Part shown: positions 56,100 through 64,000 of the stretch, in pieces | How the letters are laid out: each line of letters opens with the position of its first letter | Position numbering within the stretch: the first letter of the stretch is position 1 | Assembly (NCBI GenBank): GCA_029194725.1 | Contig: JARFXQ010000002.1 | Location: 248,001-312,000, forward strand | Reading direction: 5' to 3' | Source: Nitrospira sp. | GTDB lineage: Bacteria > Nitrospirota > Nitrospiria > Nitrospirales > Nitrospiraceae | Length of the DNA: 64,000 bases | Notes under the pieces: generated by a model | Told to the model about the DNA's origin: nothing | Database searches by the model: none | What the model saw: only the letters and a program-made list of their open reading frames with translations | Position numbers and translations under genes: made by a program

Positions 56100-56729
56100 A
56101 TGAAAACGCTGATGATTCGAGGATATCTTGTGTTGACCCTAGCAACGATGAGTCTCGCCCCAAACGCCACGCCCGCTCTCGGCGCAACGATCGAAACCAA
56201 GGATGGGACTGCCTGGAAGCTCTATACAAACCCTCGTTTCGGTTTTTCCGTCCGGTATCCAGACGACTGGCGCCTTGGCAACCAGCTCCCGGGCGGAATC
56301 GGAGTGACACTGTTCCCTTCGGTCGAGCACAGCCTGATCGCATTGTCCGGCCACATGAATATGGTCAGCGGCAGCAGCCAGGACGGACGGCAGACGCTTG
56401 ATGAATTCACCGCGTCACGCCGGCGCGTCATTGCGCGACTCTACGATAAGAAGAAAATGGAGATCACCTGGCAAAAGGATGCGAACACCAGTCTGGCTGG
56501 ATTTCCCGCGAAGCGCCTGACCTTCACCTATCAAGACGACCGGCGCAATGCGATGCTGGAGGTCCACATTTTTTCGTTGGGGCGAAAGGAAGGGCGCGGT
56601 GTGCGGATTAAAATGCCCGCCGATCGCATGGTCCAGCTAATGCCGACGATCAGACGGATGCTGCAATCCTATGAAGCGGGCAGAGATCAGAATGCCGTGA
56701 GCCCGATAGTTCCGAAAGGGAAAGATTGA
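56100..56729 (+). CDS. Exported PsbP-like protein
   Basis: A 209-residue protein with a signal peptide (LVLTLATMSLAPNATPALG). The mature region starts WKLYTNPRFGFSVRYPDDW, the typical opening of PsbP/DUF1795-like domains, and continues with FPAKRLTFTYQDDRRNAMLEV. These are small periplasmic proteins of unclear function. GGAGG lies 13 bp before the ATG. It is tail to tail with two small frames on the minus strand. Confidence 0.65.
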   Translation: MKTLMIRGYLVLTLATMSLAPNATPALGATIETKDGTAWKLYTNPRFGFSVRYPDDWRLGNQLPGGIGVTLFPSVEHSLIALSGHMNMVSGSSQDGRQTLDEFTASRRRVIARLYDKKKMEITWQKDANTSLAGFPAKRLTFTYQDDRRNAMLEVHIFSLGRKEGRGVRIKMPADRMVQLMPTIRRMLQSYEAGRDQNAVSPIVPKGKD

Positions 56730-56737
56730 GGTTGCGC

Positions 56738-56899
56738 CTAACGAATCCAGTTCGATACGCCCGGTAATCGCACGAACCAGCGTCGGGGAGCCTCGCTGAC
56801 GCCTCTGGCGAGATTGCTCTTGTCCGGCTTGGCCACGGCGACGATTCGTTTCACGATGGTCTGGAATGCCGCTTCATTCACTGTACGTGGGTGTTTCAT
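56738..56899 (-). CDS. Small open frame of unknown function
   Basis: A 53-residue frame begins MKHPRTVNEAAFQTIVKR and ends LPGVSNWIR. It has a plausible amphipathic composition but no recognised family, and AAAGG lies too far upstream (about 16 bp) to support the start firmly. It lies 26 bp after the frame at 56926-57159 in another reading frame, so both may be pieces of one frameshifted gene. Confidence 0.3.
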   Translation of the reverse strand: MKHPRTVNEAAFQTIVKRIVAVAKPDKSNLARGVSEAPRRWFVRLPGVSNWIR

Positions 56900-56925
56900 G
56901 TCACCGTCGCTTAGCCTTTCACGGC

Positions 56926-57159
56926 CTACTTTTCACATACTCCTCCAACCAACGTCCGACGCCGACAATTGTCAGCCCCAATAAATTGCACGTGGAGGTT
57001 CACGAGACGCGCCTCGGCAAACTCCTTCTTGATCTCCTCCAGATTCTTACGATGTTTGTTCGCCAGGACCACTTCAACCCGCCCCGACGAAGCGACATGG
57101 TCCGGCTGCGCGGCGACTGTACCGATCGTCGGCGGGCCGAGAACGATCGTGAAACACAA
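56926..57159 (-). CDS. Small open frame downstream of the cupredoxin gene
   Basis: A 77-codon frame starting with TTG contains VLANKHRKNLEEIKKEFAEA, which reads like genuine protein, but no family is recognised. AAAGG lies 13 bp before the TTG. It follows the gene at 57174-57962 by 14 bp and may be its cotranscribed neighbour or a decayed fragment. Confidence 0.3.
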   Translation of the reverse strand: MCFTIVLGPPTIGTVAAQPDHVASSGRVEVVLANKHRKNLEEIKKEFAEARLVNLHVQFIGADNCRRRTLVGGVCEK

Positions 57160-57173
57160 AGCGTGGAGACCTT

Positions 57174-57962
57174 TTATCGTTCGATGACTCGTTTTGCGTC
57201 AAACCGCCAATCAAGGGAGACGGTCTCGTTCGGTTTCACAGTGATTTCCCGTTCTTGAGTCCCCAAGATCGGGTGCCAGGCCTTGATATGGTAGGTGCCG
57301 GCGGGAACGTCGTCGATGGCGAATGATCCATTGAGGTCTGTGACCGCATAATAGGGATTGTCGATCGCGTACCCCCAATTCTGCATGTAGGGATGCATGC
57401 CGCACTGCATCGTAAACGCTTTTCGCCCTTTGGCCAGCTGCACGATATCGGTGGTCCCGCTCTCTTGCAGCGCAGGCCGATGGAAGACGATATCGACTCC
57501 GGTTTGGTTGTACGCATATCCTTGGATGTCATGTGCCACCGGATCTCGATTGAACACCGTGACTCGGCGCTTGTCGCTGACTATGGTGACGAAGGGCAGG
57601 AACTGACAAAGGCTTGCTTCCACTTCGGCATCGGTGAAGGTGAACGGCTTGCCTCTCTCGATGCCCTCCAGGACCAGCACGACATCTTTGAGCCCGCCGT
57701 CCGGCCCGATCGTGACTTCCTTCAGAAGTCGATGCCCATTTCCATCCGACACAGCGCTGCAAAACTCGCTGTCCTGAGACCGACGCAGATCAAACTCTTG
57801 CGGATCCGGCACGGTTCCCGTGAAGGTGACCTTGCCCCGCACGACCGCACCATCCTCCACAGTCCCCGATTCATAGGCTCCGGCATCTGCTTGAAGTCCC
57901 GCCATCAAGATAGCCGATACAGAGCCGGCCAACCACAGTCCTCTCAGAAATCGTTGTCTCAT
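57174..57962 (-). CDS. Exported cupredoxin-like protein with carboxypeptidase-regulatory domain
   Basis: Start at 57962 (GGAGGGGAT) gives 262 residues with signal peptide (SVSAILMAGLQADAGAYES). The middle part looks like a cupredoxin: FNRDPVAHDIQGY supplies a His ligand and MQCGMHPYM supplies Cys, His and Met, the type 1 copper set. The C-terminal ~70 residues are a carboxypeptidase-regulatory-like beta-sandwich (NGSFAIDDVPAGTYHIKAWHP). It should be a periplasmic copper electron carrier or structural protein. The ligand set is read by eye from spacing. Confidence 0.65.
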   Translation of the reverse strand: MRQRFLRGLWLAGSVSAILMAGLQADAGAYESGTVEDGAVVRGKVTFTGTVPDPQEFDLRRSQDSEFCSAVSDGNGHRLLKEVTIGPDGGLKDVVLVLEGIERGKPFTFTDAEVEASLCQFLPFVTIVSDKRRVTVFNRDPVAHDIQGYAYNQTGVDIVFHRPALQESGTTDIVQLAKGRKAFTMQCGMHPYMQNWGYAIDNPYYAVTDLNGSFAIDDVPAGTYHIKAWHPILGTQEREITVKPNETVSLDWRFDAKRVIER

Positions 57963-58130
57963 ATCCCCTCCGGTCATGCGTTCACTGTTGCGCGGCTGCT
58001 GGATTCGCGTTACCCAACCGTCACGGAAGTTCAAATAGGAACGTGGATTGCCCAGCGAAAATCAGTCTGTAAAACTCTTCCGACCGCTGCCTCTGCTTCC
58101 TCACCGTCTTGAGTGGAAATCGTTCGGCCG

Positions 58131-58343
58131 AGCCCACATTATTCATGACAGTTCGTCGCGAAATTGCGGAGTCGCCAAGCGAGACGGGCACGCGGAGCCG
58201 CGAGGAAGGGAGGCATACTTGAAACAGTATGTCGACCGACCGAGCGGCGAGCCTGCCCGCTTGGCTGCGGGAAACCGGCAGCCAGGCTCGTCGTAGCGGC
58301 GAATCCACAATTGCAGCAGCAGTGCTCATGAATAATGTGGGCT
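58131..58343. repeat. 213-bp palindromic element with perfect 18-bp terminal inverted repeats
   Basis: The left end (58131-58148) AGCCCACATTATTCATGA is exactly inverted at the right end (58326-58343). The similarity continues imperfectly inward for another ~25 bp (AAATTGCGGAGTCGCC versus CAATTGTGGATTCGCC on the opposite strand). Internal hairpins include CATACT/AGTATG (58214-58231) and a larger one around GGCTGC/GCAGCC. No flanking target duplication and no coding frame are visible. It could be a miniature inverted-repeat transposon or a repeated regulatory RNA element. Confidence 0.65.
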
Positions 58344-58831
58344 AGGTTACCCATCGGTAATATTGCCGGATTTCACCATTTTCGGCAATGGTCACTTCGA
58401 ACAACTCGGTTGGATGGCCATTCAGCACTTCGTCCCCTACGGACCCCCTCACGATTTCTCTTCTATTTTATTCAGAAGGCGGAAGATTTCATCGCCGGCC
58501 TCATGTCTACGATAAGCGTAACCGTGAGAGTTGCCTAATTCGGATGGCGTTGGTTCTGAAAGAGTACCGAATTACTCAAGGCTTATTCTTCACAGGGCCA
58601 GTAACAGGAGACACAAGATGCTCGTTACCGGTGATCGGGCCAGCTGACACTCCATTCCAAGCCTCGTCCAAACCATGAAGTCGTTTAGCCCCAATAAATG
58701 AGCCTGGCATCGGTCTGTTCAGATCCAGTGGAATCAGAATGGCTTGATCGTTGAACTGAAACGCTTGTAAGGCACGAGCGTCGGGGTTTATAGTGCCCCC
58801 CGTTCTTGGCCTACAATGATCTCAAGACTAT
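58344..58831. other. Upstream region of the SUMF1-fold gene
   Basis: This 488-bp stretch contains no supported gene. Its 3' end holds the candidate promoter at 58765-58794. Short frames in it lack start context. Confidence 0.4.
58765..58794 (+). promoter_or_regulatory. Candidate sigma-70 promoter for the SUMF1-fold gene
   Basis: TTGTAA (58765-58770) is followed after 18 bp by TATAGT (58789-58794). The -10 matches 5 of 6 bases of the consensus and lies about 37 bp before the ATG. Confidence 0.4.
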
Positions 58832-59734
58832 ATGCGGCTTTGTTGTGCAGGGTCTGCGATCGCTCTGTCTCTCTTCGTCATCATCGGAAATCCCGCTTTC
58901 GCAGGGGCTGGATCAAAACCTTCACCGGAACTGGCTCTCCGTTTGGCGAATATCGCAGCTCTGGCTAGATCGTCACCGGTGGTAGCCATCCCCGCCGGCA
59001 CGTTTTTGTACGGCAGCAAGAACATCCCAACCGGGCCCTATGGAAACCGAACACCCTTCGACGATACGGAATTTCCCCAACATCGAGTCTGGCTTGATGA
59101 GTATGAGATCGATCGTGATGAACTGAGCCTCGGAGAATACTTGGCCTTCTTACAGCAACAGAAGCACCATCCATCGGACGAGTTACAGAAACTTCTCTGG
59201 CACGTTATCACAGTCCATTTCGTCCAGGACGACGTCCTGACACGGTGGCCTGCGCTCTATGTCACGTGGGCTGAGGCGAATATGCTATGTTCGGCAAAAC
59301 ATGCCAGGCTCCCGACAGAAGCTGAATGGGAGAAGGCGGCACGAGGACCGGAGGGCAACCTCTTCCCTTGGGGCGATGCCGATCCTGACTCCAAGTTCGC
59401 GATGTTCGGACAACATCATGTGCATGAGATCCCCATTCTCGCCGCAGTAGATTCACGTGAAGAAGGGATGAGCCCCTATGGTCTTCACCATATGGCGGGA
59501 AACATCGCCGAATGGGTGCAAGATTGGTTCGGGCCTGACTACTATGCATACATGCCGGAACGCAATCCCCCAGGCCCTTCCACAGGTCGCTACAAAGGCG
59601 TTCGTGGCGGCTCATGGAAAAGTCATCGGACCATGCTCAGAACTGCGACCCGTGGCGGCGCACCTCCGGATCAACGTTCCGCGACGATCGGATTCCGATG
59701 CGCGCGATCCTTGATTTCCCGTGCTCCTCAGTAA
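58832..59734 (+). CDS. Exported SUMF1/FGE-fold protein
   Basis: A 300-residue exported protein with signal peptide (LCCAGSAIALSLFVIIGNPAFAG). The SUMF1 domain runs from about residue 50 (VVAIPAGTFLYGSKN) to GFRCARSLIS. Characteristic motifs include ARLPTEAEWEKAARGPEGNLF and MSPYGLHHMAGNIAEWVQDW. The Cys pair required for formylglycine formation is replaced (RTMLRTATRGG), so it is not expected to be a true FGE. No clear Shine-Dalgarno. Stop and the next start overlap in a tight arrangement with the exported protein at 59772-60383. Confidence 0.85.
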   Translation: MRLCCAGSAIALSLFVIIGNPAFAGAGSKPSPELALRLANIAALARSSPVVAIPAGTFLYGSKNIPTGPYGNRTPFDDTEFPQHRVWLDEYEIDRDELSLGEYLAFLQQQKHHPSDELQKLLWHVITVHFVQDDVLTRWPALYVTWAEANMLCSAKHARLPTEAEWEKAARGPEGNLFPWGDADPDSKFAMFGQHHVHEIPILAAVDSREEGMSPYGLHHMAGNIAEWVQDWFGPDYYAYMPERNPPGPSTGRYKGVRGGSWKSHRTMLRTATRGGAPPDQRSATIGFRCARSLISRAPQ

Positions 59735-59771
59735 TCGTGCCTCGTTGCAGCGGAAAAGGCGGATTGAAATT

Positions 59772-60383
59772 ATGGTAGGATTTCGCCCAATGCGTCGGTT
59801 GTTGTATGTCACCTGCCTCGTCGGCATTTCGTTGTTGCTCGTCCAAAGTGGCTGGGCCTTGGAGTTTACTGCCGATCAAGTCACGAGGATTAATGGAAAA
59901 TCGCAGAAGGCGAACGTCTATTACCGCGACAACATGTGGCGCATCGAGCACCATACGATGGGTCCCGTCAACGTCAGCATCGTGCGCAAAGACAAGCAGG
60001 TCATGTGGTTACTGCTGTCCCGCATGAAATATTTCAAAACCGTTCCCTACAGTCCCGATCAAGACCTCCGAGTCAGCGAAACGTTGGAGGGAGAAGTGTC
60101 ACGGGAGGAGATCGGACCGGAAGTTCGCGAGGGGCATCCCACTATCCTTTACGAAGTCACAACAAAGCGCGGTGAGCAGGTCGACGTCTACTATCAATGG
60201 ATCGCGACGGACATTCATTTCCCCATGAAGCTCGCCAAAAAGGACGGCAGCTGGACCATGGAGTATCAGCATGTGAAGATGCGCTCGCTTCCCGACTCCC
60301 TCTTCAACCTGCCTCTTAATTTTCGGCCTCTGGAAGAGTTCAATAAACAGACGACGCTTGAGCCGACCACACCTGGCATGTAA
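59772..60383 (+). CDS. Exported protein of unknown function, DUF4412-like
   Basis: A ~203-residue protein with signal peptide (LLYVTCLVGISLLLVQSGWA). The mature part (EFTADQVTRINGKSQKANVYY, VMWLLLSRMKYFKTVPYSPDQ, FPMKLAKKDGSWTMEYQHVKM) fits the lipoprotein-localisation-like fold of DUF4412 and related outer-membrane lipoprotein-sorting families. An ATG at 59790 is an alternative start with AGGA upstream. It lies 37 bp after the SUMF1-fold gene on the same strand, so they are probably one operon. Confidence 0.6.
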   Translation: MVGFRPMRRLLYVTCLVGISLLLVQSGWALEFTADQVTRINGKSQKANVYYRDNMWRIEHHTMGPVNVSIVRKDKQVMWLLLSRMKYFKTVPYSPDQDLRVSETLEGEVSREEIGPEVREGHPTILYEVTTKRGEQVDVYYQWIATDIHFPMKLAKKDGSWTMEYQHVKMRSLPDSLFNLPLNFRPLEEFNKQTTLEPTTPGM

Positions 60384-60467
60384 TCGGCCACGCGGCGAAA
60401 GCTGATGGCCCCATTGCGGATCTTCGATCACTGTCTACGCGTGAAAGGCCCGCACACGAGACCAGCG

Positions 60468-60614
60468 CTACTGATTGGGAGCTTTGCAATTGGCCGTGCC
60501 TTGTAAATCCATCTCCAGCTTGACAGAACCGTCGGCTTTGTTCGATTCGACCCGGCTCGGCATGCTGTCAACGATCACCTGTTCAAAAGGCACCCCCACG
60601 AGATAGGGAGCCGC
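60468..60614 (-). pseudogene. In-frame 49-codon extension after a SUMF1-fold gene stop
   Basis: Directly after the TGA at 60615-60617 the frame stays open for 48 codons (AAPYLVGVPFEQVIVDSM ... ANCKAPNQ) to a TAG at 60468. The text looks like real protein but has no start codon nearby other than GTG. It may be the tail of a lost gene, or a readthrough extension. No family is recognised. Confidence 0.35.
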
Positions 60615-61553
60615 TCATTGCTGATCCGCGTTCACCGATCTTGCACAACGAAATCCCAACCAGTTAATCCTCGTGTTCGGATCGGTACCGTTCCGCATGG
60701 CCACCCTCATCGTCGTTGTACTGTCCACCCAGCCTCCGCCTCGAAATGCTTTCTGGGTGCCGGTTTCCGGACCGCGAGGATTCCGATCCGGTGCCGTCTT
60801 ATAGTAGTCTTGGTCGTACCAATCGGCCACCCATTCGGCGACATTGCCGATCGTCTGATAGAGCCCATAGGGACTGACTGCGTTCTCGTACTTATCGACC
60901 GAAATAATCGGAGGGTAGAGCAACAGCCGTTCCGGGCGATCCCGCACCGGACCGGAGAGTCCGGTACGCCCGAAATTGGCTCTGGTCGGGCCCGCATACT
61001 CATTGCCCCAGGGATACAAACGCCCGTCCGTTCCACGCGCAGCCTTTTCCCATTCCGCTTCAGTCGGGAGGCGCTGTCCTGCCCACTTGCAGTACGCATC
61101 TGCCTCGGCCCAGGTGACGTGCATGATCGGATGGTGCGTCATGGATTCTTGAAAGTTTCCACCGTCGTATCGCCAATCCAGTTGCGGGGGACGATTCGTT
61201 GCGAGGATGAACTTGAGATATTCCAGAGCCGTCACTTCATATTTTCCGATCTCAAAGGTATCGAGATACACGTGTCGCTGGGGAAGCTCGCTTCGATAGG
61301 CAAGCCGATCCGTCTTCTTGTCGCTGCCCATGATGAACTCACCCGCCGGTATCAATACCAGCTCTCCCTTAGCTTTCCAGTCGGCCACACGCTTCGCGGC
61401 GATCTGCTTTCCCGCCTCCGTCCAGTGGATCGTAATGTCCTGCGTATCGAGCCCCCAAGCCCAGCCGGCCGCGATCAGAAACGCCGTCGCTGCCAGAGCG
61501 ACATTGCCGACGCTCTTCCATGTCCGAAGAAACCGCAATCCCCTTCCTTCCAC
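60615..61553 (-). CDS. Exported SUMF1/FGE-fold protein
   Basis: A 312-residue protein. GTG start with AAGGAGG about 7 bp upstream. A signal peptide (VGNVALAATAFLIAAGWAWG) is followed by a SUMF1 domain (LVLIPAGEFIMGSDKKTDR to GFRCARSVNADQQ), including QRLPTEAEWEKAARGTDGRL and VSPYGLYQTIGNVAEWVADW. The formylglycine Cys pair is absent (TTMRVAMRNG). It is close to the neighbour at 61596-62558, so the two are tandem paralogues. It probably acts in the periplasm. Confidence 0.88.
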   Translation of the reverse strand: MEGRGLRFLRTWKSVGNVALAATAFLIAAGWAWGLDTQDITIHWTEAGKQIAAKRVADWKAKGELVLIPAGEFIMGSDKKTDRLAYRSELPQRHVYLDTFEIGKYEVTALEYLKFILATNRPPQLDWRYDGGNFQESMTHHPIMHVTWAEADAYCKWAGQRLPTEAEWEKAARGTDGRLYPWGNEYAGPTRANFGRTGLSGPVRDRPERLLLYPPIISVDKYENAVSPYGLYQTIGNVAEWVADWYDQDYYKTAPDRNPRGPETGTQKAFRGGGWVDSTTTMRVAMRNGTDPNTRINWLGFRCARSVNADQQ

Positions 61554-61595
61554 GACTCGGCCTCCTTGTTCAAAAGGGTGTAACTCGATGAGGTT

Positions 61596-62558
61596 TCACT
61601 TGGGAAGCTCCGTGCGAAGCAGCTCCTCGTCGTCTACTTGACTTGCCTGAGCATCTTGCTTCGCCGTTGATGACTCATAGTCATCACTTGCGCATCGAAA
61701 ACCGGTTAGGTAACTCTGTCGTGCCGGCGATGCCGCATTTCGCCCGGCGGATCGTGCGACTTCCGGATCCTCATTCCAAGACCCTCCACGGAACACTTTC
61801 ATGTCGCCGGTTTCCGGTCCTGGTGGATTGCTATCCACGCCTCGACGATAATATTCAGGATCGAACCAATCCGACACCCATTCACTGACATTGCCGGCCA
61901 TTTGATAGACCCCATAGGGACTTACGCCTTTGTCATAGCGCGTCACATTCGCCAGCGGAGGATACTTGAATCCACGTTTTGAGCCGGGATGCGCAATATT
62001 GCTCTTGAGCCACCCTGCCGGCTCATTGCCCCAGGGAAAGATCGGCGCATTCTCTCCACGCGCCGCCTTCTCCCATTCTGCTTCTGTAGGAAGCCGCTTG
62101 CCGGCCCACCGACAATAGGAATCGGCTTCGTACCAGCTCACATTAATCACCGGGTGAAGCGCAGCTTTTTCAGGAAACGGATTCTCTCGCCAGAACTTCG
62201 GCCATGCTGCGCCGGTCCCGAGCACAAATCGGAGGTACTCGACGTTTGAGACCTCAAATCGATCAATCATGAACGCATCAAGATAGACTTGACGTTGCGG
62301 CAACTCTTGTGGGCCGGCGGCACGGTCTTTTTGAGGGTCACTCCCCATGAGAAACGGTCCCGGCGGCACGGGTACCATTCCACCTGGTGTCTCCATGGCT
62401 GCCAACCTTTCCGCGTCATCGAGCGGAGTCCAGAGCGAGGGCTGTTTGGAGCTTTCATGGTCAGCCATCACCTGCGTGACCATGAGCCATAACACACTCC
62501 ACAGCGCAATCACGGCTGCTCGTCTCGTGAAACGTAAGGGACATGAAAAGAAATTCAT
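61596..62558 (-). CDS. Exported SUMF1/FGE-fold protein
   Basis: The ATG at 62558 gives 320 residues with signal peptide (AAVIALWSVLWLMVTQVMA). The SUMF1 domain runs from MVPVPPGPFLMGSDPQKD to TGFRCASDDYE, with KRLPTEAEWEKAARGENAPI and VSPYGVYQMAGNVSEWVSDW. The Cys pair region reads VARSAGRNAAS, so catalytic Cys are missing. A 20-residue polar tail follows. It is 42 bp upstream of the gene at 60615-61553 on the same strand, consistent with a tandem operon. Confidence 0.88.
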   Translation of the reverse strand: MNFFSCPLRFTRRAAVIALWSVLWLMVTQVMADHESSKQPSLWTPLDDAERLAAMETPGGMVPVPPGPFLMGSDPQKDRAAGPQELPQRQVYLDAFMIDRFEVSNVEYLRFVLGTGAAWPKFWRENPFPEKAALHPVINVSWYEADSYCRWAGKRLPTEAEWEKAARGENAPIFPWGNEPAGWLKSNIAHPGSKRGFKYPPLANVTRYDKGVSPYGVYQMAGNVSEWVSDWFDPEYYRRGVDSNPPGPETGDMKVFRGGSWNEDPEVARSAGRNAASPARQSYLTGFRCASDDYESSTAKQDAQASQVDDEELLRTELPK

Positions 62559-62627
62559 CGGGTACATCGACACCAATCTTCCAGTCAGTCCCGCCTCACA
62601 TATCAGGTTCGAAGCCCTGAGCTTTCA

Positions 62628-62783
62628 TCACCGTCGCTGTTTCTGAATCGTCGGTTCGATCTTGTTTCGCGCCTCTTCCGTCACGTTGTAGAGGATATAG
62701 TCGTGCCCCACACCTCCTGAAACCGAGACTTTCTCATAGGCCGCAGCCTGATCGCTCAGGGAGAGCATGGCCAATCTTGCCAT
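62628..62783 (-). CDS. Small protein of unknown function
   Basis: A 51-residue frame begins MARLAMLSLSDQAAAYEKVS and ends KIEPTIQKQRR. It lies between the multicopper oxidase and the SUMF1-fold genes. The N-terminus is weakly hydrophobic and the C-terminus is charged. AGG lies about 18 bp upstream, so the start is uncertain. No family is recognised. Confidence 0.4.
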   Translation of the reverse strand: MARLAMLSLSDQAAAYEKVSVSGGVGHDYILYNVTEEARNKIEPTIQKQRR

Positions 62784-62882
62784 CAATCATCTGTCCGCCT
62801 CATGTTCATGGCCATCTCCTTGTTCAATCCGATCCCTCTTTCACACATGTTACGCATGATAAAGAGAGTGACCAAAACCACA

Positions 62883-62917
62883 GTGGGGAAACCGCCTATT
62901 TCCTGCGGCTTCCCCAC
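62883..62917 (-). terminator. Terminator hairpin after the multicopper oxidase gene
   Basis: GTGGGGAAaCCGC pairs with GCGGcTTCCCCAC around a 9-nt loop, a strong stem with one mismatch, 28 bp downstream of the multicopper oxidase stop. Only a weak T-rich stretch follows on the minus strand (TGTGGTTTTGG), so termination strength is uncertain. Confidence 0.55.
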
Positions 62918-62944
62918 CAACTGACGGCGCTATCTCCGCTCCGA

Positions 62945-64000
62945 CTATTTCAGCGCGGTTGGAATAGCATGGTGCTGTGGATCCTTCTCCGCCCGCTTGG
63001 CCCCCATACCGACGGTGCCGAGTGGTTGGATACGAGTATCACCGACAGGCAATACCCGGAGATAGCCCCATTGTCCGGACTGTGTATAGGGCAGCCGCTG
63101 ATTCGACCAGACGAAGTCACCGACTTGGCGGTATGGACCACCGGCCCCGCCGCGCAGGAAGACATCGAGGGTTTCCGACCCGGCATACTCGACCACGCTG
63201 ATCATGTCGGCTCCCGGCATATAGGGCTCAATCGGCCACTCATGCCCTTCGATACCGAACATCCCATTTTGCTCGCTGTTGGCCCCGATCAGGTGAATCC
63301 TCACCGGATCGCCCGCATGGGCTTCAATCAACGGGGTCACCGGATCTTCCGGCTTGTCCACGACGCAGGGCTGGAAGATCTTGCCTAGGGAGCAGCCTTG
63401 CTCCTCACGGAACTTGTATGGTTCGGCGCGGTAGTTCACGGACGTCAACCCCGCTACGTTCTGCACATAGGGCATGAACGAGGTTCCGATGATGTTATCC
63501 TCGTCCTGGAAGAAGAGGGCCACATCACGGTAGTTTCGCTTTCCCACATTTTCTGGCAGCGTCGTGTCCACGACAACGTCCGCACGCCAGGAGTTTTTCT
63601 GAGAGAGATCAGCGCCAGTCACCGGATCACGATACTGAGACCCGCGTGGACCGACGATGATCGCGCCGTACAAGCCGTTGCGCGGATTGACGACGATGTT
63701 CCCGCCGTCCCACACCAGCGACGTCGTCTCCTTGTTGGAGGGATGCGCGTAGTAGGTGTAGGTGCGTGCTCCGCCGGGGGCCACAGTCTGATCGCCGCCG
63801 TTGTTGCCGACGTTCAGGCCTTGGCTATCCTTCGGATCGAAGGCTAAGCCCGGCGCGAAGAAGGACGCCCGGCTCTCCTTCATCTTGTTCTTGAGATTCA
63901 CCTTGATGCAGTCACCAAGATTCACGCGTAGCGTCAGCGGATGCGGGGTTGTGCTGCTGGAAACCGTGGTCGCCTCTTCCTCAAGCGCGAAGATCTTGCC
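62945..64000 (-). CDS. Multicopper oxidase-type protein, partial (5' end beyond the window)
   Basis: The frame is open to the window edge, so this is the C-terminal ~351 residues of a longer protein. Cupredoxin-like features include LRVNLGDCIKVNLKNKM, VAPGGARTYTYYAHPSNKET and IEGHEWPIEPYMPGADMIS, with His residues that fit copper or domain-interface sites. Such large multi-domain oxidases are common in nitrite-oxidising bacteria. The presence and type of all copper centres cannot be judged because the N-terminal half is missing. It ends with a strong hairpin at 62883-62917. Confidence 0.8.
   Translation of the reverse strand, partial: GKIFALEEEATTVSSSTTPHPLTLRVNLGDCIKVNLKNKMKESRASFFAPGLAFDPKDSQGLNVGNNGGDQTVAPGGARTYTYYAHPSNKETTSLVWDGGNIVVNPRNGLYGAIIVGPRGSQYRDPVTGADLSQKNSWRADVVVDTTLPENVGKRNYRDVALFFQDEDNIIGTSFMPYVQNVAGLTSVNYRAEPYKFREEQGCSLGKIFQPCVVDKPEDPVTPLIEAHAGDPVRIHLIGANSEQNGMFGIEGHEWPIEPYMPGADMISVVEYAGSETLDVFLRGGAGGPYRQVGDFVWSNQRLPYTQSGQWGYLRVLPVGDTRIQPLGTVGMGAKRAEKDPQHHAIPTALK

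Noticed and set aside
1..64000. CRISPR arrays, insertion sequences with transposase, rRNA operons
   Set aside because: No regularly spaced repeats, no transposase frames and no rRNA sequence were found on reading either strand.

Overview
The window is gene-dense bacterial DNA that I read as coming from a Nitrospira-like organism (phylum Nitrospirota). This is inference from gene content: many exported c-type cytochromes, several exported sulfatase-modifying-factor-fold proteins, a large multicopper oxidase, and Gram-negative envelope machinery (Mla lipid transport, beta-barrel proteins). No rRNA, prophage, CRISPR array or recognisable transposase gene was found.

Layout. 1-7 kb holds housekeeping genes: a LuxR-type DNA-binding protein, rlmB, cysS, a DedA protein, surE, tRNA-Pro, a MerR regulator, an IHF/HU subunit and citramalate synthase. 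7.1-14.3 kb is a co-directional redox and metal block: a histidine-rich peptide, a Met/His/Gly-rich Spy-like protein, a Tll0287-type haem protein, a CBS protein, two c-type cytochromes, DsrE and OsmC proteins, a TsdA-like dihaem lipoprotein, a DUF2892 protein and a decayed cytochrome. 14.8-24.8 kb is the outstanding accessory locus: a 3084-residue acyl-AMP-ligase/NRPS megasynthase followed by its phosphopantetheinyl transferase. Its first condensation domain and its thioesterase both have altered catalytic residues. 24.9-31.6 kb carries OsmC, a VIT1/CCC1-type protein, an Mla-type lipid ABC transporter and ftsH.

31.7-41.8 kb has two predicted outer-membrane proteins (one interrupted by a frameshift at a poly-T tract), rnk, a tandem universal stress protein and a YbhGFSR-like ABC-2 exporter preceded by a truncated GAF fragment. 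42-48.4 kb is a phosphorelay block: a lone receiver, a three-receiver hybrid kinase, CheR and a receiver-kinase-receiver protein. 48.7-64 kb is a second exported redox region: four SUMF1-fold proteins without the catalytic cysteine pair of true formylglycine-generating enzymes, a CoA-disulfide-reductase/rhodanese fusion, a cytochrome, a CopD-like membrane protein, a pentahaem cytochrome, a TVP38 protein, a cupredoxin-like protein, a 213-bp element with perfect 18-bp terminal inverted repeats, and a multicopper oxidase that runs off the right edge.

How the genes work together. The NRPS and PPTase look sufficient to load a fatty acid and add two amino acids, the second probably glycine. The 7-14 kb block suggests periplasmic electron transfer tied to sulfur compounds and metals. 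The 58-64 kb block suggests periplasmic copper and redox chemistry. Functions beyond family membership are inference, and no database search was possible.
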